A stretch of 64,000 nt of DNA from Chitinophagaceae bacterium (lineage in GTDB: Bacteria > Bacteroidota > Bacteroidia > Chitinophagales > Chitinophagaceae): assembly GCA_016720585.1 (NCBI GenBank), contig JADKKH010000006.1:248001-312000 (forward strand). Reading direction: 5' to 3'. Every line of letters starts with the position of its first letter. Within the stretch, counting starts at the first letter, position 1. Under the pieces are notes generated by a model. That model did not search any database. It was not told the DNA's origin and saw only the letters and a program-made list of their open reading frames with translations. The position numbers and the translations under genes were made by a program. Below, one piece after another: positions 54,845-64,000 of the stretch.

Positions 54845-57250
54845 CTAAAACCCTTTTTTCTCCTGTGCTTTTTGCATAGGGTTTCCGCTTTGTCCACCGC
54901 CGGCGCTTCTTCCGCCCTGTGTTTGTTTAAAGATGGTGAATTTAGAAGGTTCCGCAATCGTATTCCAGCTATTATTGCTTTCGTTGATGTCTGCAGTCTC
55001 CCGGAAGGGATCCAGTTTCACCGAGGCAACTTCTTTGTCCTTGATAAAAGTTTTAATTACTTTATTTTCATTTGCCCGCCATACCTGTGCCGGAATACGG
55101 TCTACTTCTTTAGTGCCATCTTTATAGGTCCATTCTACGATGATGGGCATTACCAATCCGCCTTTATTGCTGAAGGTAAGTTCATACATATTTTTGCCGG
55201 CATACTTTTCTTTTTCTGCATCGGACAGGCCCTCCCGTTTATTTGCGGGTAAGGTCACGGCATATTTTGCAGTATCGTATTTCTCTATCCCCCGGGCATA
55301 TCTCCAGTAGAAATCACGGGTTGATGTGTCAGCATCGGTTTGAAAAACAATATTCTTGTCTTCCCTGTTACGGATCTTTGATATATCATCAAAAGTCGGA
55401 ACCTGGGGTTTCTCGACAGGACGTTTTATTACTGTTTCTTTTGATTCCGGTTGTTCGGCAGTCAGATCCGGTTTAGCATATTTCAAAGTGTCAAGTGAAA
55501 TATCACAGACTTCTGTGCTGTAAAACCAACCTCTCCAGAACCAATCGAGGTCTTCACCACTGGCATCTTCCAGGGTGCGGAAAAAATCAGCAGGCTCGGG
55601 ATGCTTGAATGCCCACCTTCTGGCATATTCTTTAAATGCATAGTCAAATAACTTACGGCCCATAATAGTTTCCCGGAGAATATTTAAACCTGTAGCTGGT
55701 TTTGAATAGGCGTTTGCTCCAAAATTGCTGATGTTTTCGCTATTGGTCATAATAGGTTCCAGCTGGTCTTTAGGCAGCTTCATATAATCTGTGATCGTAT
55801 TGGCGGGGCCTCGGCGGCTGGGGAATTTATTATCCCAGAGTTCTTCTGTAAGATATTCCACAAATGTATTCAGCCCTTCATCCATCCAGCTCCATTGACG
55901 TTCATCACTATTGATGATCATCGGAAAAAAATTATGGCCTACTTCATGTATCACCACACCCAGCATGCCATTCTTCATGCCTTCGCTGTAGGTGCCGTCT
56001 TTTTCAGTTCTTCCAAAGTTGAAACAGATCATCGGGTATTCCATACCACTGGAGGCTTCCATACTTTGCGCAACAGGATAAGGGTATGGGATCGTGAATT
56101 TGGAATAAGTTTGAATAGTATGCTCTACGGCTTTACTCGAAAATTTACGGTATAACCCATATGCTTCTTTGGCATAACCACTCATACACATTATTTTTTT
56201 TCCTTCTATTTTTGTAGCTAATGCATCCCAGATAAATTTACGGGAGGAGCCCCAGGCAAAGTCCCGGACATTATCGGCTTTAAAAATCCATGTTTTCTTA
56301 CGAGGCGAAGCCGAAGCAATCATTTCCCTGCCATTTTTCTCTGCAGCTTTGGCTTCAGCGAGTGTAACTATTTCTACCGGTTCAGCTGATTGTTGTGCTT
56401 TATTCCAACGGGCTAATTGTGCAGGAGAAAGAACGGAAGAATAGTTCTGGCATTCACCGGTTGCGAGAATTACATGATCCGCAGGAACCGTCATCTGCAC
56501 TTTAAAATTGCCAAAGGTTAACGCAAATTCTCCCCGGCCGGTGAATTGATGATTCTGCCAGCCCTGAAAATCACTGTACACACAAAGACGGGGGTACCAC
56601 TGTGTCATGGTAAATTCATGATTACCATCTTCGGGGAAATATTCATAACCACCCCGGCCGCCTCTGCCCATGCGATCTATAATTTTATAATTCCAGTTCA
56701 ATTTAAAAACAAAACGCTGACCAGCTTTCAAGGGCACCGGAAGTTCAATCCGCATCATCGTTTTATTAATGGTATAGTTCAGGGTCTTGCCGGAAGCATC
56801 GGTTAATTTCAAAATATTAAATCCGAATCCGTTATCCGTTTTTTCTTCAGCAGCCCTGTCTAATTGTTGTGGGCTGCTTTGTTTGGACATGACATTACTG
56901 CCCTGGTAGTTGGCATTATTTACACTACTGTGCTGGTTTTCGTCCAGCTGCAGCCACAGGTAGGTGAGGAGATTGGGTGAGTTATTAAAATAGGTCACTG
57001 TTTCACTACCATTCAGTTTCAGATTTTTTTCATCCAGTTCACATGTAATATCATAGTCGCAACGCTGTTGCCAGTACTTAGGACCGGGGGCGCCGCTGGC
57101 AGTACGGTATTCATTGGGCGTAGGGAAACTTCCCCCCATTTGCTCAAACTTATTGCCATGGTTGCTGTTGGGGTTGTTTTGAATGTTCTGGGCAGAACTT
57201 GTTTTACTAAAACCAATAAATACCAACAGGCCAAAAAGGAAATTTTTCAT
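54845..57250 (-). CDS. M1-family zinc metallopeptidase (first paralogue)
   Basis: 801 residues. Signal peptide MKNFLFGLLVFIGFSKTSSA. Gluzincin site HEVGHNFFPM plus the downstream Glu in WMDEGLNTFVEYL (about residues 430-460). The family exopeptidase motif GAMEN is altered to SSGMEYPMICF. The C-terminal part (about 600-801) carries the catalytic-domain helices and a beta region (GLVMPIIVEWTYKDGT). Releases N-terminal residues or peptides outside the cytoplasm. Shares most of its length with the next gene, including the end NPMQKAQEKKGF. Confidence 0.93.
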   Translation of the reverse strand: MKNFLFGLLVFIGFSKTSSAQNIQNNPNSNHGNKFEQMGGSFPTPNEYRTASGAPGPKYWQQRCDYDITCELDEKNLKLNGSETVTYFNNSPNLLTYLWLQLDENQHSSVNNANYQGSNVMSKQSSPQQLDRAAEEKTDNGFGFNILKLTDASGKTLNYTINKTMMRIELPVPLKAGQRFVFKLNWNYKIIDRMGRGGRGGYEYFPEDGNHEFTMTQWYPRLCVYSDFQGWQNHQFTGRGEFALTFGNFKVQMTVPADHVILATGECQNYSSVLSPAQLARWNKAQQSAEPVEIVTLAEAKAAEKNGREMIASASPRKKTWIFKADNVRDFAWGSSRKFIWDALATKIEGKKIMCMSGYAKEAYGLYRKFSSKAVEHTIQTYSKFTIPYPYPVAQSMEASSGMEYPMICFNFGRTEKDGTYSEGMKNGMLGVVIHEVGHNFFPMIINSDERQWSWMDEGLNTFVEYLTEELWDNKFPSRRGPANTITDYMKLPKDQLEPIMTNSENISNFGANAYSKPATGLNILRETIMGRKLFDYAFKEYARRWAFKHPEPADFFRTLEDASGEDLDWFWRGWFYSTEVCDISLDTLKYAKPDLTAEQPESKETVIKRPVEKPQVPTFDDISKIRNREDKNIVFQTDADTSTRDFYWRYARGIEKYDTAKYAVTLPANKREGLSDAEKEKYAGKNMYELTFSNKGGLVMPIIVEWTYKDGTKEVDRIPAQVWRANENKVIKTFIKDKEVASVKLDPFRETADINESNNSWNTIAEPSKFTIFKQTQGGRSAGGGQSGNPMQKAQEKKGF

Positions 57251-57366
57251 TTGATGATTTTTAAAATTTAACTATCTAAGGTATGACAACAAATGGTTAA
57301 CAGATAAGACCGCCTTGTTTTGTTTTAAAGCAGTCATATTAGTTGACACAGAACAATTAATTATTA

Positions 57367-59751
57367 TTAAAACCCTTTTTTCTCCTGTGCTTTCTGCATC
57401 GGGTTTATTCCCTGTGCAGGAGTCAGATTTTGCTTTTGTTTGAATACTTTGAATTTGCTGGGTGACTTAATATCCCCGTAGTTATTATTGCTTTCATCTA
57501 CATCGGCCGTTTCTTTATAGGGATCCAGTTTTATAGAAGCCACCTCTTTGTCCTTCAAAAAAGTTTTACTCAATTTTTTTTCATTTCTTCTCCACACCTG
57601 TGCCGGAATCCTTTCTATTTCACGCGAACCATCTTTGTACAGCCATTCAAGAATGATCGGCATCGTCAATCCGCCTTTATTGCTGAAAGTGATCTCATAC
57701 ATATGCTTACTGCCATATTTTTCTCTTCCTTCCGCATCTAAAGCCTCGGTTTGAGGTTTTACCACAACCGGGTATTTGGTGGTATCGTATTTTTCCAATT
57801 CCCGGTCATATTTCCAGTAAAAGTCACGCAGGGAGGTATCTTTATCCGTTTCGAAAACGATGTTCTTATCTGTTTTGTTCCTGATTTTTGACAGGTCCTC
57901 AAATTTATTCACATTGGGTTTGGCTAAGGGTACGTAATTCGTGGTTTCAGCAGTCTGCAATGGAACAGCGGTTACGTCCGGTACCGCATATTTCACGGTA
58001 TCTATGGATATATCACAGGCATCGGTACCATAGAACCAGCCTCTCCAGAACCAATCAAGATCTTCACCGGTGGCATCTTCCAATGTGCGGAAAAAATCAG
58101 CCGGGGTCGGGGATTTAAAGGCCCAGCGTTTTGAATATTCACGGAATGCATCATCAAATGCTTCGCGCCCAACAATGGTTTCTCTTAAAATATTTAATCC
58201 GGTTGCAACTTTATCATAGGCATTTGCTCCAAAGTTTTTGATGTTTTCCGAATTGGTCATGATGGGTTCCAGCTGGTCTTTAGGCAGCTTCATATAATCC
58301 GTAATATTAGCCGGAACGCCGCCTGTGGAAGGAAATTTATTATCCCATAATTCCTGGGTGAGGTATTGCAGGTAAGAATTTAATCCTTCATCCATCCAGG
58401 TCCATTGGCGTTCATCGCTGTTAACGATCATAGGAAAGAACGTATGACCCACTTCATGGATGATCACAAAAATGGCAGCATTCTTTGAACCTTCAGAATA
58501 AGAGCCGTCAGGAAGTGCACGTCCGGGATTGAAACTTATCATTGGGTATTCCATTCCCTGGTTGCCTTCCACACTGATTGCTACCGGATAGGGATATGGG
58601 ATAGAGAACTTTGAATATGTTTTAATGGTATGTGCTACCGCTTTGGTGGAATATTTACTATAGATAGGATAGGCTTCTTTTGCATAATAACTCATAGCCA
58701 TGGCTTTCTTGCCTTCGATCACTGCCGGCATGGCATCCCAGACAAACCTGCGCGAAGAGGTCCAGGCAAAGTCACGAACATTATCCGCTTTATATATCCA
58801 GGTTTTTTTTGCGGTACTTTTTTGTTTTGAAGCAGTCAGTGCTTCATCGAGTGTAACGATTTGGAGCGGTTCTTTAGCTGTTTGAGCTTTTTGCCAGCGG
58901 GCCATTTGTGTGGATGACAAGGTTTGCCCATAATTCTGGCATTCACCCGTAGCCCCGACAATATGATCTGCAGGCACGGTCATTTGCACATTAAAATTTC
59001 CAAAACATAAAGTGAACTCCCCCGTACCAGTAAACTGGTGATTCTGCCAGCCCTGATCGTCACTGTACCGGCAAAGACGGGGATACCATTGTGTCATGGT
59101 ATAATTATTATTGTTATCCGACGGGAAATTTTCATAGCCGCCCCTGGCTCCACCAAACCGGATAAAATCCCCCCGGTTGGCAAGCAGGTAATTCCAGTCA
59201 ACATTGAAAATAAATTTCTGTCCCGGCTTCAACGGAACCGGTAAATCCACTTTCATCATGGTTTTGTTAATGGTATATTTTATGGGTTTGCCTGCAGCAT
59301 CGGTAATCCGGGTAATTTTCACCCCATAGCCATTATCTGTTTTCCTTTCTTCATAGCGGTCAAGCACTTTATCCGATGTTTGTAACGGCAACACATTTTG
59401 ATTCTGATAATTGGCATTGTTTACGGTGCTGTGCTGATTTTCATCAAGCTGCATCCAGAAATAAGTAAGTGTTTCGGGGGAATTATTGAAATAGGTAATG
59501 ACCTCACTCCCGGTCAATTTATTTTTTGCTTCATCAAGTTCGCATTTAATATTATAATCCACCCGTTGCTGCCAGTATTTTGTACCAGGGGCACCACTGG
59601 CCGTGCGTTGCTCATTGGGTGTAGGGAGTACGGTGCCTAATTGCTCAAATTTATTCGCATGATCAGAACCCGAATTGTTCTGTATCTGTGCCTGAATTTT
59701 TGCACAAAAAATCAGGAACCCGAAGAAAATAAGGATGAATTTTTTTTTCAT
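57367..59751 (-). CDS. M1-family zinc metallopeptidase (second paralogue)
   Basis: 794 residues from the ATG at 59751 (MKKKFILIFFGFLIF signal peptide); the frame is open upstream to 59784. Site HEVGHTFFPM with WMDEGLNSYLQYL; GMEYPMISFN in the GAMEN place. Tandem duplicate of the gene at 54845-57250, 116 bases apart, same C-terminal end. 13 bases after hupE, hence probably one transcript hupE-M1-M1. Confidence 0.93.
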   Translation of the reverse strand: MKKKFILIFFGFLIFCAKIQAQIQNNSGSDHANKFEQLGTVLPTPNEQRTASGAPGTKYWQQRVDYNIKCELDEAKNKLTGSEVITYFNNSPETLTYFWMQLDENQHSTVNNANYQNQNVLPLQTSDKVLDRYEERKTDNGYGVKITRITDAAGKPIKYTINKTMMKVDLPVPLKPGQKFIFNVDWNYLLANRGDFIRFGGARGGYENFPSDNNNNYTMTQWYPRLCRYSDDQGWQNHQFTGTGEFTLCFGNFNVQMTVPADHIVGATGECQNYGQTLSSTQMARWQKAQTAKEPLQIVTLDEALTASKQKSTAKKTWIYKADNVRDFAWTSSRRFVWDAMPAVIEGKKAMAMSYYAKEAYPIYSKYSTKAVAHTIKTYSKFSIPYPYPVAISVEGNQGMEYPMISFNPGRALPDGSYSEGSKNAAIFVIIHEVGHTFFPMIVNSDERQWTWMDEGLNSYLQYLTQELWDNKFPSTGGVPANITDYMKLPKDQLEPIMTNSENIKNFGANAYDKVATGLNILRETIVGREAFDDAFREYSKRWAFKSPTPADFFRTLEDATGEDLDWFWRGWFYGTDACDISIDTVKYAVPDVTAVPLQTAETTNYVPLAKPNVNKFEDLSKIRNKTDKNIVFETDKDTSLRDFYWKYDRELEKYDTTKYPVVVKPQTEALDAEGREKYGSKHMYEITFSNKGGLTMPIILEWLYKDGSREIERIPAQVWRRNEKKLSKTFLKDKEVASIKLDPYKETADVDESNNNYGDIKSPSKFKVFKQKQNLTPAQGINPMQKAQEKKGF

Positions 59752-59764
59752 GACTTTGTTTATT

Positions 59765-60343
59765 TTATATGGGAAAACGTTCAATTACCATTTTTAGTGA
59801 AAGGGCAAAAACACCGGCGGATAGAAAAATAACCCAGTCACGGCGATTAACTTTAAATAGGTTTATTACCAGGAATGTTAAAGTGAGTAGGGCTGTTACA
59901 ACAGCGATCTGTCCTGCTTCCAGGCCAACGTTAAATCCAAACAGGCTCCAACCGATACTTTGATCATCTGCCATCATGAATCGGATGTAATTGGCGAAGC
60001 CCATACCATGTATCAAACCGAAAAAAAGCGCCAGGAAATAATTGATACGTATGGATCGGGGTGTAAATTTTTTCTGAAATAAATTTGATACCGCTGTGAT
60101 CACTATGGTCACGGGTATCAAAAATTCCACCCATCTGCTGTTGAACCGTAGTACATCAAAAACACTTAATGCCAGGGTGAGTGAATGACCAATGGTAAAG
60201 GCGGTAACTAATACCAGGACCTGTTTCCAGTCCTTCCACACATAGATTGCCGCCAAAACAGCAATAAACAGCTGGTGATCCAGTGCATTTTTACTGATGA
60301 TATGTTCCCAGCCTAAACCAAAATAAAAATTGAAATCATTCAT
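59765..60343 (-). CDS. HupE/UreJ family membrane protein
   Basis: 192 residues, six or so transmembrane segments. Family marks: GWEHIISKNALDHQLFIAVL, FTIGHSLTLALSVFDVL and GLIHGMGFANYI. HupE/UreJ proteins move nickel or related metals in other bacteria; whether this one does is unknown. It lies in front of the M1 peptidase pair and divergent from DUF6702. Confidence 0.87.
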   Translation of the reverse strand: MNDFNFYFGLGWEHIISKNALDHQLFIAVLAAIYVWKDWKQVLVLVTAFTIGHSLTLALSVFDVLRFNSRWVEFLIPVTIVITAVSNLFQKKFTPRSIRINYFLALFFGLIHGMGFANYIRFMMADDQSIGWSLFGFNVGLEAGQIAVVTALLTLTFLVINLFKVNRRDWVIFLSAGVFALSLKMVIERFPI

Positions 60344-60449
60344 AAAATTTCCGGGTCTCCCTTGAAACTATTGCCCTACTTTTAACGTCCCTTATTAATC
60401 CGGGCTCAAAATAGCCCAGACTTTTGTAAAACCGGGAATTATTGTGTCA

Positions 60450-60965
60450 ATGGCTTCATCCCTCTTTAAATGGTTACTTATTCCGGTTCTGGCAACAGTT
60501 TTAACTTCGGCCAGGCCTCCGGCGCCCCATCCCTTCCATGTAAGTGTTCTGGAAATTAATCATAACGGTACTGACAAAACACTGGAGATAAGCTGCAAGA
60601 TATTTACGGATGATTTTGAGAAAGTACTTGCTAAAAATTATAAAACAAAAATTGACCTTATCAACCCATCCAACAAGACCACGATGGATTCATTGGTAAA
60701 AAAATATATTTTATCGCATACGTCTCTTAAAGCAGATGGGAAACCGGTTGTTTTTCATTACCTGGGTTTTGAAAATGAAAAAGAAGCAGCTTTCGCTTAC
60801 TTCGAGGTCGAAAATATCTCTTCCGTCAGTAAATTAGAGATTACTACAAATCTCATGCACGATCTTTTTGAAGACCAGGTAAATATTATTCATGCAACGG
60901 TGGGGGGAAACCGGAAAAGCAATAAGCTGGATTACCCGGCAACACAAACTGTTTTTAATTTCTAG
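60450..60965 (+). CDS. DUF6702 family protein
   Basis: 171 residues from MASSLFKWLL (60450); a GTG at 60444 is the alternative. Signal peptide to about TSARP. Mature part: HPFHVSVLEINHNGTDKTLE, KIFTDDFEKVLAKNYKT, HYLGFENEKEAAFAYFEVEN. In Bacteroidota this family is regularly found next to HupE/UreJ and M1 peptidases, as here. Function unknown. Confidence 0.82.
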   Translation: MASSLFKWLLIPVLATVLTSARPPAPHPFHVSVLEINHNGTDKTLEISCKIFTDDFEKVLAKNYKTKIDLINPSNKTTMDSLVKKYILSHTSLKADGKPVVFHYLGFENEKEAAFAYFEVENISSVSKLEITTNLMHDLFEDQVNIIHATVGGNRKSNKLDYPATQTVFNF

Positions 60966-61022
60966 CTAAGGAATAAGGGCCATTTTTTTACAACAAGGTT
61001 TTCCGGGTACTGCTGACGCTCT

Positions 61023-62315
61023 TTATTCCATGTCTTCTTTTAATTCATCGCTGAGTGTTATCAGCACTTTATCGATCCGGTGCCCATCCATATCCAATAC
61101 TTCAATTTTGAAACCCTTCCAGTCTAATTTGGCGCCGGGTTTGGGTATTTTTTCTATCTGGTGTAAAATAAACCCGGCCAGCGTATCAAAATCATGTTCT
61201 CCTTCATTCATCCATTCTGCTTTGTCAAAACGGGTAAGGAAATCATAAAAGGGTATCTGCCCATCAACCAGGAATGATCCGTCCTCCCGTTCATTGATCT
61301 GGTAATCGGGTACATCCGTCTGTGGAATATCACCAACAATGGCTTCGAGAATATCATTCAGGGTTATCAATCCAAGTATACTTCCATATTCATCCACGAT
61401 AAAACAGGAGTGCAGTTTGGATTCTTTGAATTTCTCCAGCACCTGGTAAGGAGAATTATTCTCCGGTACAAACAAGGCGGGCTGCATGATCGTTTTGAAT
61501 AAGGTATCATCCGGGCTTACATAAAGATCTTTGATTGACACCACCCCTTTCAGGTTGTCTATTTCTCCATCGCAGATCGGGTATACGGAATGAGGTTCCC
61601 CTATAATTTTTTCTTTTATTTTATCTTCGTTATCATCCAGGTTGAACCAGATAATATCACTGCGATGTGTCATCAGCGAGGTGATATTCCGGTCACCGAG
61701 ATGAAATACCCGTTCAATGATTTCCTGTTCGGCTTCATCAATTGTTCCGGCTTCGGCTCCTTCCCCGATCAGTGTTTTGATTTCTTCCTCCGTTACAGCT
61801 TCATCTTTGGATCGTTTGACATTGAAGATGCGGAAGAAAAGCACACTGATCTTATTCAGCAGCCAAACAATAGGGTGGGTGAAGCCTGCAAAAACATTCA
61901 TCGGGCCGGCCACTAATTTGGCAATTTTTTCAGCCCTTAAAAGTCCCAGCTGTTTTGGAATCAATTCACCGAAAATGATGGAAAGAAAAGTAACTATGAT
62001 AACAACTATGGTAGTAGCGACCGTATCAGCATAGGGTTTAAGGAAATCTATTCTTTCAATATAAGGTTGCAGTTGTGAAGCAAACCGTTCACCTGAATAC
62101 ACACCGGTAAGAATGGCGATCAGGGTAATACCTATTTGAGCAGCCGATAAAAATTTTTCTGGTGTATTAGCCAGGTCAAGAGCTCTTTTGGCTTTCAGGT
62201 CACCTTTTTCGGCCAGGTGTTCCAGTCTTGATTTTCGGGCCGAAACCAGGGCGATTTCTGACATAACGAAAAGCCCATTTACAAAAATCAAAGTCAGCAG
62301 TATGATGATCTCCAT
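61023..62315 (-). CDS. CNNM/CorC-type transporter (DUF21-CBS-CorC_HlyC), hemolysin family
   Basis: 430 residues. DUF21 transmembrane domain (residues 1-190, LVSARKSRLEHLAEKGDLKA, IIFGELIPKQLGLLRAEKIA), two CBS domains (about 205-330, MTHRSDIIWFNLDDNEDKIK, LKESKLHSCFIVDEYGSILG), and CorC_HlyC domain at the end (EDGSFLVDGQIPFYDFLTRF). Members export or regulate magnesium/cobalt at the inner membrane. 4 bases from the upstream PAP2 gene. Confidence 0.93.
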   Translation of the reverse strand: MEIIILLTLIFVNGLFVMSEIALVSARKSRLEHLAEKGDLKAKRALDLANTPEKFLSAAQIGITLIAILTGVYSGERFASQLQPYIERIDFLKPYADTVATTIVVIIVTFLSIIFGELIPKQLGLLRAEKIAKLVAGPMNVFAGFTHPIVWLLNKISVLFFRIFNVKRSKDEAVTEEEIKTLIGEGAEAGTIDEAEQEIIERVFHLGDRNITSLMTHRSDIIWFNLDDNEDKIKEKIIGEPHSVYPICDGEIDNLKGVVSIKDLYVSPDDTLFKTIMQPALFVPENNSPYQVLEKFKESKLHSCFIVDEYGSILGLITLNDILEAIVGDIPQTDVPDYQINEREDGSFLVDGQIPFYDFLTRFDKAEWMNEGEHDFDTLAGFILHQIEKIPKPGAKLDWKGFKIEVLDMDGHRIDKVLITLSDELKEDME

Positions 62316-62319
62316 TTAT

Positions 62320-62931
62320 TCAGGCAGCAGGTTGATTGCCGAAGATAGCAAATCCGGACTGCTTATTGAAGAAAGTGCCGGTACTAATGCCAAAAGCCAG
62401 TCCCAGCAAGGCTCCGCAAAGAATATCCCCGGGATAATGTACACCAACATATACCTGGGCAAACGAAATGACCCCCGCCCAAAGCAGCGCTACCCAGGCC
62501 CATTTGGGGAACCGGTGCCTGAATGTTACAAAGAAAAAAGCGGCCATTCCGAAATGATTGGCTGCATGGTTGGAAATAAAACTAAAGCCCCGCGAACAGT
62601 CTTTTACTACGAGCCGGACATGATCCAGAAAACCGGGGTCACTACAAGGTCTCAATCGATCAAAACCATGTTTAAAAACATAGGTCCCTGTCATATCTGT
62701 TAAAGCAACAGTCACCAGGAACATCACAACCCACCACAATCCCTTTATTCTGTAATTCATCAATACAAATACCAAAAGAAAAAGATAAAGCGGTGCCCAA
62801 TTAAGGGAATTTCGTAAAAAAGGCATCAACTCATCAAAGACCGGATTAGCCAGGCCGCTATTTATCTTTTCAAACGCATACTGATCCCATTGTAAAACGT
62901 GTTGCCAAAAAGTGGTTGTGCAAAAAAACAT
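62320..62931 (-). CDS. PAP2-family membrane phosphatase
   Basis: 203 residues, about six helices. Signature parts: KHGFDRLRPC (KX6RP-like), the SNHAANHFG segment (PSGH equivalent is S-N-H) and a third part VGVHYPGDILCGALLGLAFG (SRxxxxxHxxxD equivalent is the Y-V-G-V-H-Y-P-G-D stretch). Dephosphorylates lipid phosphates or undecaprenyl pyrophosphate. A TACTTTTG box at 62937-62944 lies only 5 bases from the ATG, so the transcript would be nearly leaderless or the real start is downstream. Confidence 0.87.
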   Translation of the reverse strand: MFFCTTTFWQHVLQWDQYAFEKINSGLANPVFDELMPFLRNSLNWAPLYLFLLVFVLMNYRIKGLWWVVMFLVTVALTDMTGTYVFKHGFDRLRPCSDPGFLDHVRLVVKDCSRGFSFISNHAANHFGMAAFFFVTFRHRFPKWAWVALLWAGVISFAQVYVGVHYPGDILCGALLGLAFGISTGTFFNKQSGFAIFGNQPAA

Positions 62932-63065
62932 TGCTGCAAAAGTAATGGATGCTGTCCAATGGAGATTTTGTGCCTCCTGTTAAATAAGTGCACGGGTTAT
63001 TGTTGAAACGGGTTAAATTCTATTCTTTTGTAGTCCTTTTGCCTCCGGCGAATCAAATAACCTTC

Positions 63066-64000
63066 ATGTTGTCGAGATTTAAGATACCAAAAACAATTTT
63101 ATGGGTGACCAACCTGCTGGTCATTTTTCTGCTGATATTTACTTTGTTCAGGCTGGCAACATTTTTGGCATTCAGGCCAAAAAATATTTCAGCCGGAGAG
63201 GTGATCCCTTCATTTTTACTGGGTATCCGCTACGATATGCGCTGGATAGCTTTTATCTTATTGCCGGTTATCCTGTTCAGTATGTCACCCAGGTTATCGC
63301 CTTTTTTTTCCGCCAGAAATAAAAAATGGTGGACCTGGTACCTGGCAATCATTACGTTTATTGTGTTTTTCTTTTTTGCTGCCGGCTTTGGCAGTTTTTC
63401 TTATAATCAGACACCGTTGGATGCCGGCGCCATGAATTTTGTAGAAGACCCCGGGATCTCTTTAAAAATGATGTTTCAGACCTATCCCATGGTCTGGATG
63501 ATACTGGGATTGATAGTGGCGGTCATTTTTTTTCGTTGGATGTATCACCGGAGTCACTGGCAGGTAATTAATAAAACGGATGGTAAAGGAATTCCTTACC
63601 GGAGAAAATTCTTTGTCATCACAACGTTCATTTTATTGTTATTTGCCTGGGGCAGTTTATCCCCGAGGCCCTTAACCCGTAATGACAGTTTCAGATTCCG
63701 GAATGCATTTAAATCCTACCTGGCCATTAATCCTTTACAGAATTTTTTTGCCACGCTTAAATTACGAAAACCGGAGTTCAATGAACAAAAGGCCCGGGCA
63801 GCCTTCCCCCTGATGGCGGATTGGATGCAGTTACCGGACCCCACTAATTTCTCTTATCGCCGCGAGATCGGCCCCAGGAGTAATTCACTGGAAAGCCGGC
63901 CAAATATTATCCTGGTGCAGTGTGAATCATTCAGCATGTATAAAAGTACCATGAGTGGTAATTCCTTGAATCCAACTCCTTATTTTGATTCCCTGTGCAA
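63066..64000 (+). CDS. LTA-synthase/sulfatase-like membrane enzyme (3' end outside window)
   Basis: ATG at 63066, frame open to the window end (311 codons). Four to five N-terminal helices (LVIFLLIFTLFRLATFLAF-like, WMAFILLPVILFSM, LAIITFIVFFFFAAGFGSF, MVWMILGLIVAVIFF, FVITTFILLLFAWGSL), then the start of the extracellular alkaline-phosphatase-fold domain: NIILVQCESFSMYKSTMSGN. This is the family of lipoteichoic-acid synthase-like proteins present in Bacteroidota with unknown polymer substrate. Confidence 0.85.
   Translation, partial: MLSRFKIPKTILWVTNLLVIFLLIFTLFRLATFLAFRPKNISAGEVIPSFLLGIRYDMRWIAFILLPVILFSMSPRLSPFFSARNKKWWTWYLAIITFIVFFFFAAGFGSFSYNQTPLDAGAMNFVEDPGISLKMMFQTYPMVWMILGLIVAVIFFRWMYHRSHWQVINKTDGKGIPYRRKFFVITTFILLLFAWGSLSPRPLTRNDSFRFRNAFKSYLAINPLQNFFATLKLRKPEFNEQKARAAFPLMADWMQLPDPTNFSYRREIGPRSNSLESRPNIILVQCESFSMYKSTMSGNSLNPTPYFDSLC

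Overview
This window looks like a chromosome segment of a Bacteroidota member, most likely family Chitinophagaceae. The evidence is a type IX secretion C-terminal sorting domain, TonB-dependent/outer-membrane receptors with carboxypeptidase-like N-terminal domains, a DUF5686 protein, a homogentisate-dioxygenase-like protein of the Bacteroidota type, -7 boxes of the form TAnnTTTG instead of TATAAT, and the gene order infA-rpmJ-rpsM-rpsK-rpsD-rpoA-rplQ. The assignment rests on protein and promoter character only; there is no rRNA here.

Layout: 1-2793 a WD40-caspase protein cut by the window edge; 3006-9537 secreted and redox proteins (DsbA-like, RRM protein, outer-membrane beta-barrel protein, DUF1905/YdeI protein, di-haem cytochrome c peroxidase); 9705-12234 muropeptide ligase Mpl and guanine deaminase; 12341-18999 a 1480-residue T9SS cargo (LamG/FN3/DNRLRE/phosphoesterase), an ECF sigma with a membrane anti-sigma-like partner, and an NlpC/P60 hydrolase; 18996-21936 a minus-strand group phoH, lipoprotein, crcB, ppa, tauE; 22400-30966 DUF5686, ORF6N, TonB receptor, rpe, TPR lipoprotein, PD40 propeller; 31015-33323 small membrane protein, phosphoesterase, HmgA-like; 33478-40214 a TetR-TolC-HlyD-ABC-ABC-permease-permease efflux operon with a visible operator; 41206-45143 the ribosomal/RNA polymerase alpha operon; 45263-48670 carA, truncated aroQ, CoA-transferase, GxxExxY protein; 48878-54613 serine protease, BNR/sortilin-like protein, YwqK-like protein, esterase; 54845-60965 two tandem M1 peptidases with HupE/UreJ and DUF6702; 61023-64000 CNNM-type protein, PAP2 phosphatase and the start of an LTA-synthase-like sulfatase.

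Two things shape the reading. First, at least nine otherwise normal genes are interrupted by single-base indels, nearly all in short homopolymers, and restoring one base rebuilds the conserved protein each time. This points to consensus errors of error-prone reads, not mass pseudogenisation, so I annotate reconstructed gene spans. Second, intergenic space carries several families of short degenerate repeats and palindromes. They fill the spacers of the ribosomal operon, flank the GxxExxY gene as inverted repeats, and in two places appear to have been absorbed in frame into the BNR/sortilin-like coding sequence. I saw no tRNA, rRNA, CRISPR array, insertion sequence transposase or prophage.
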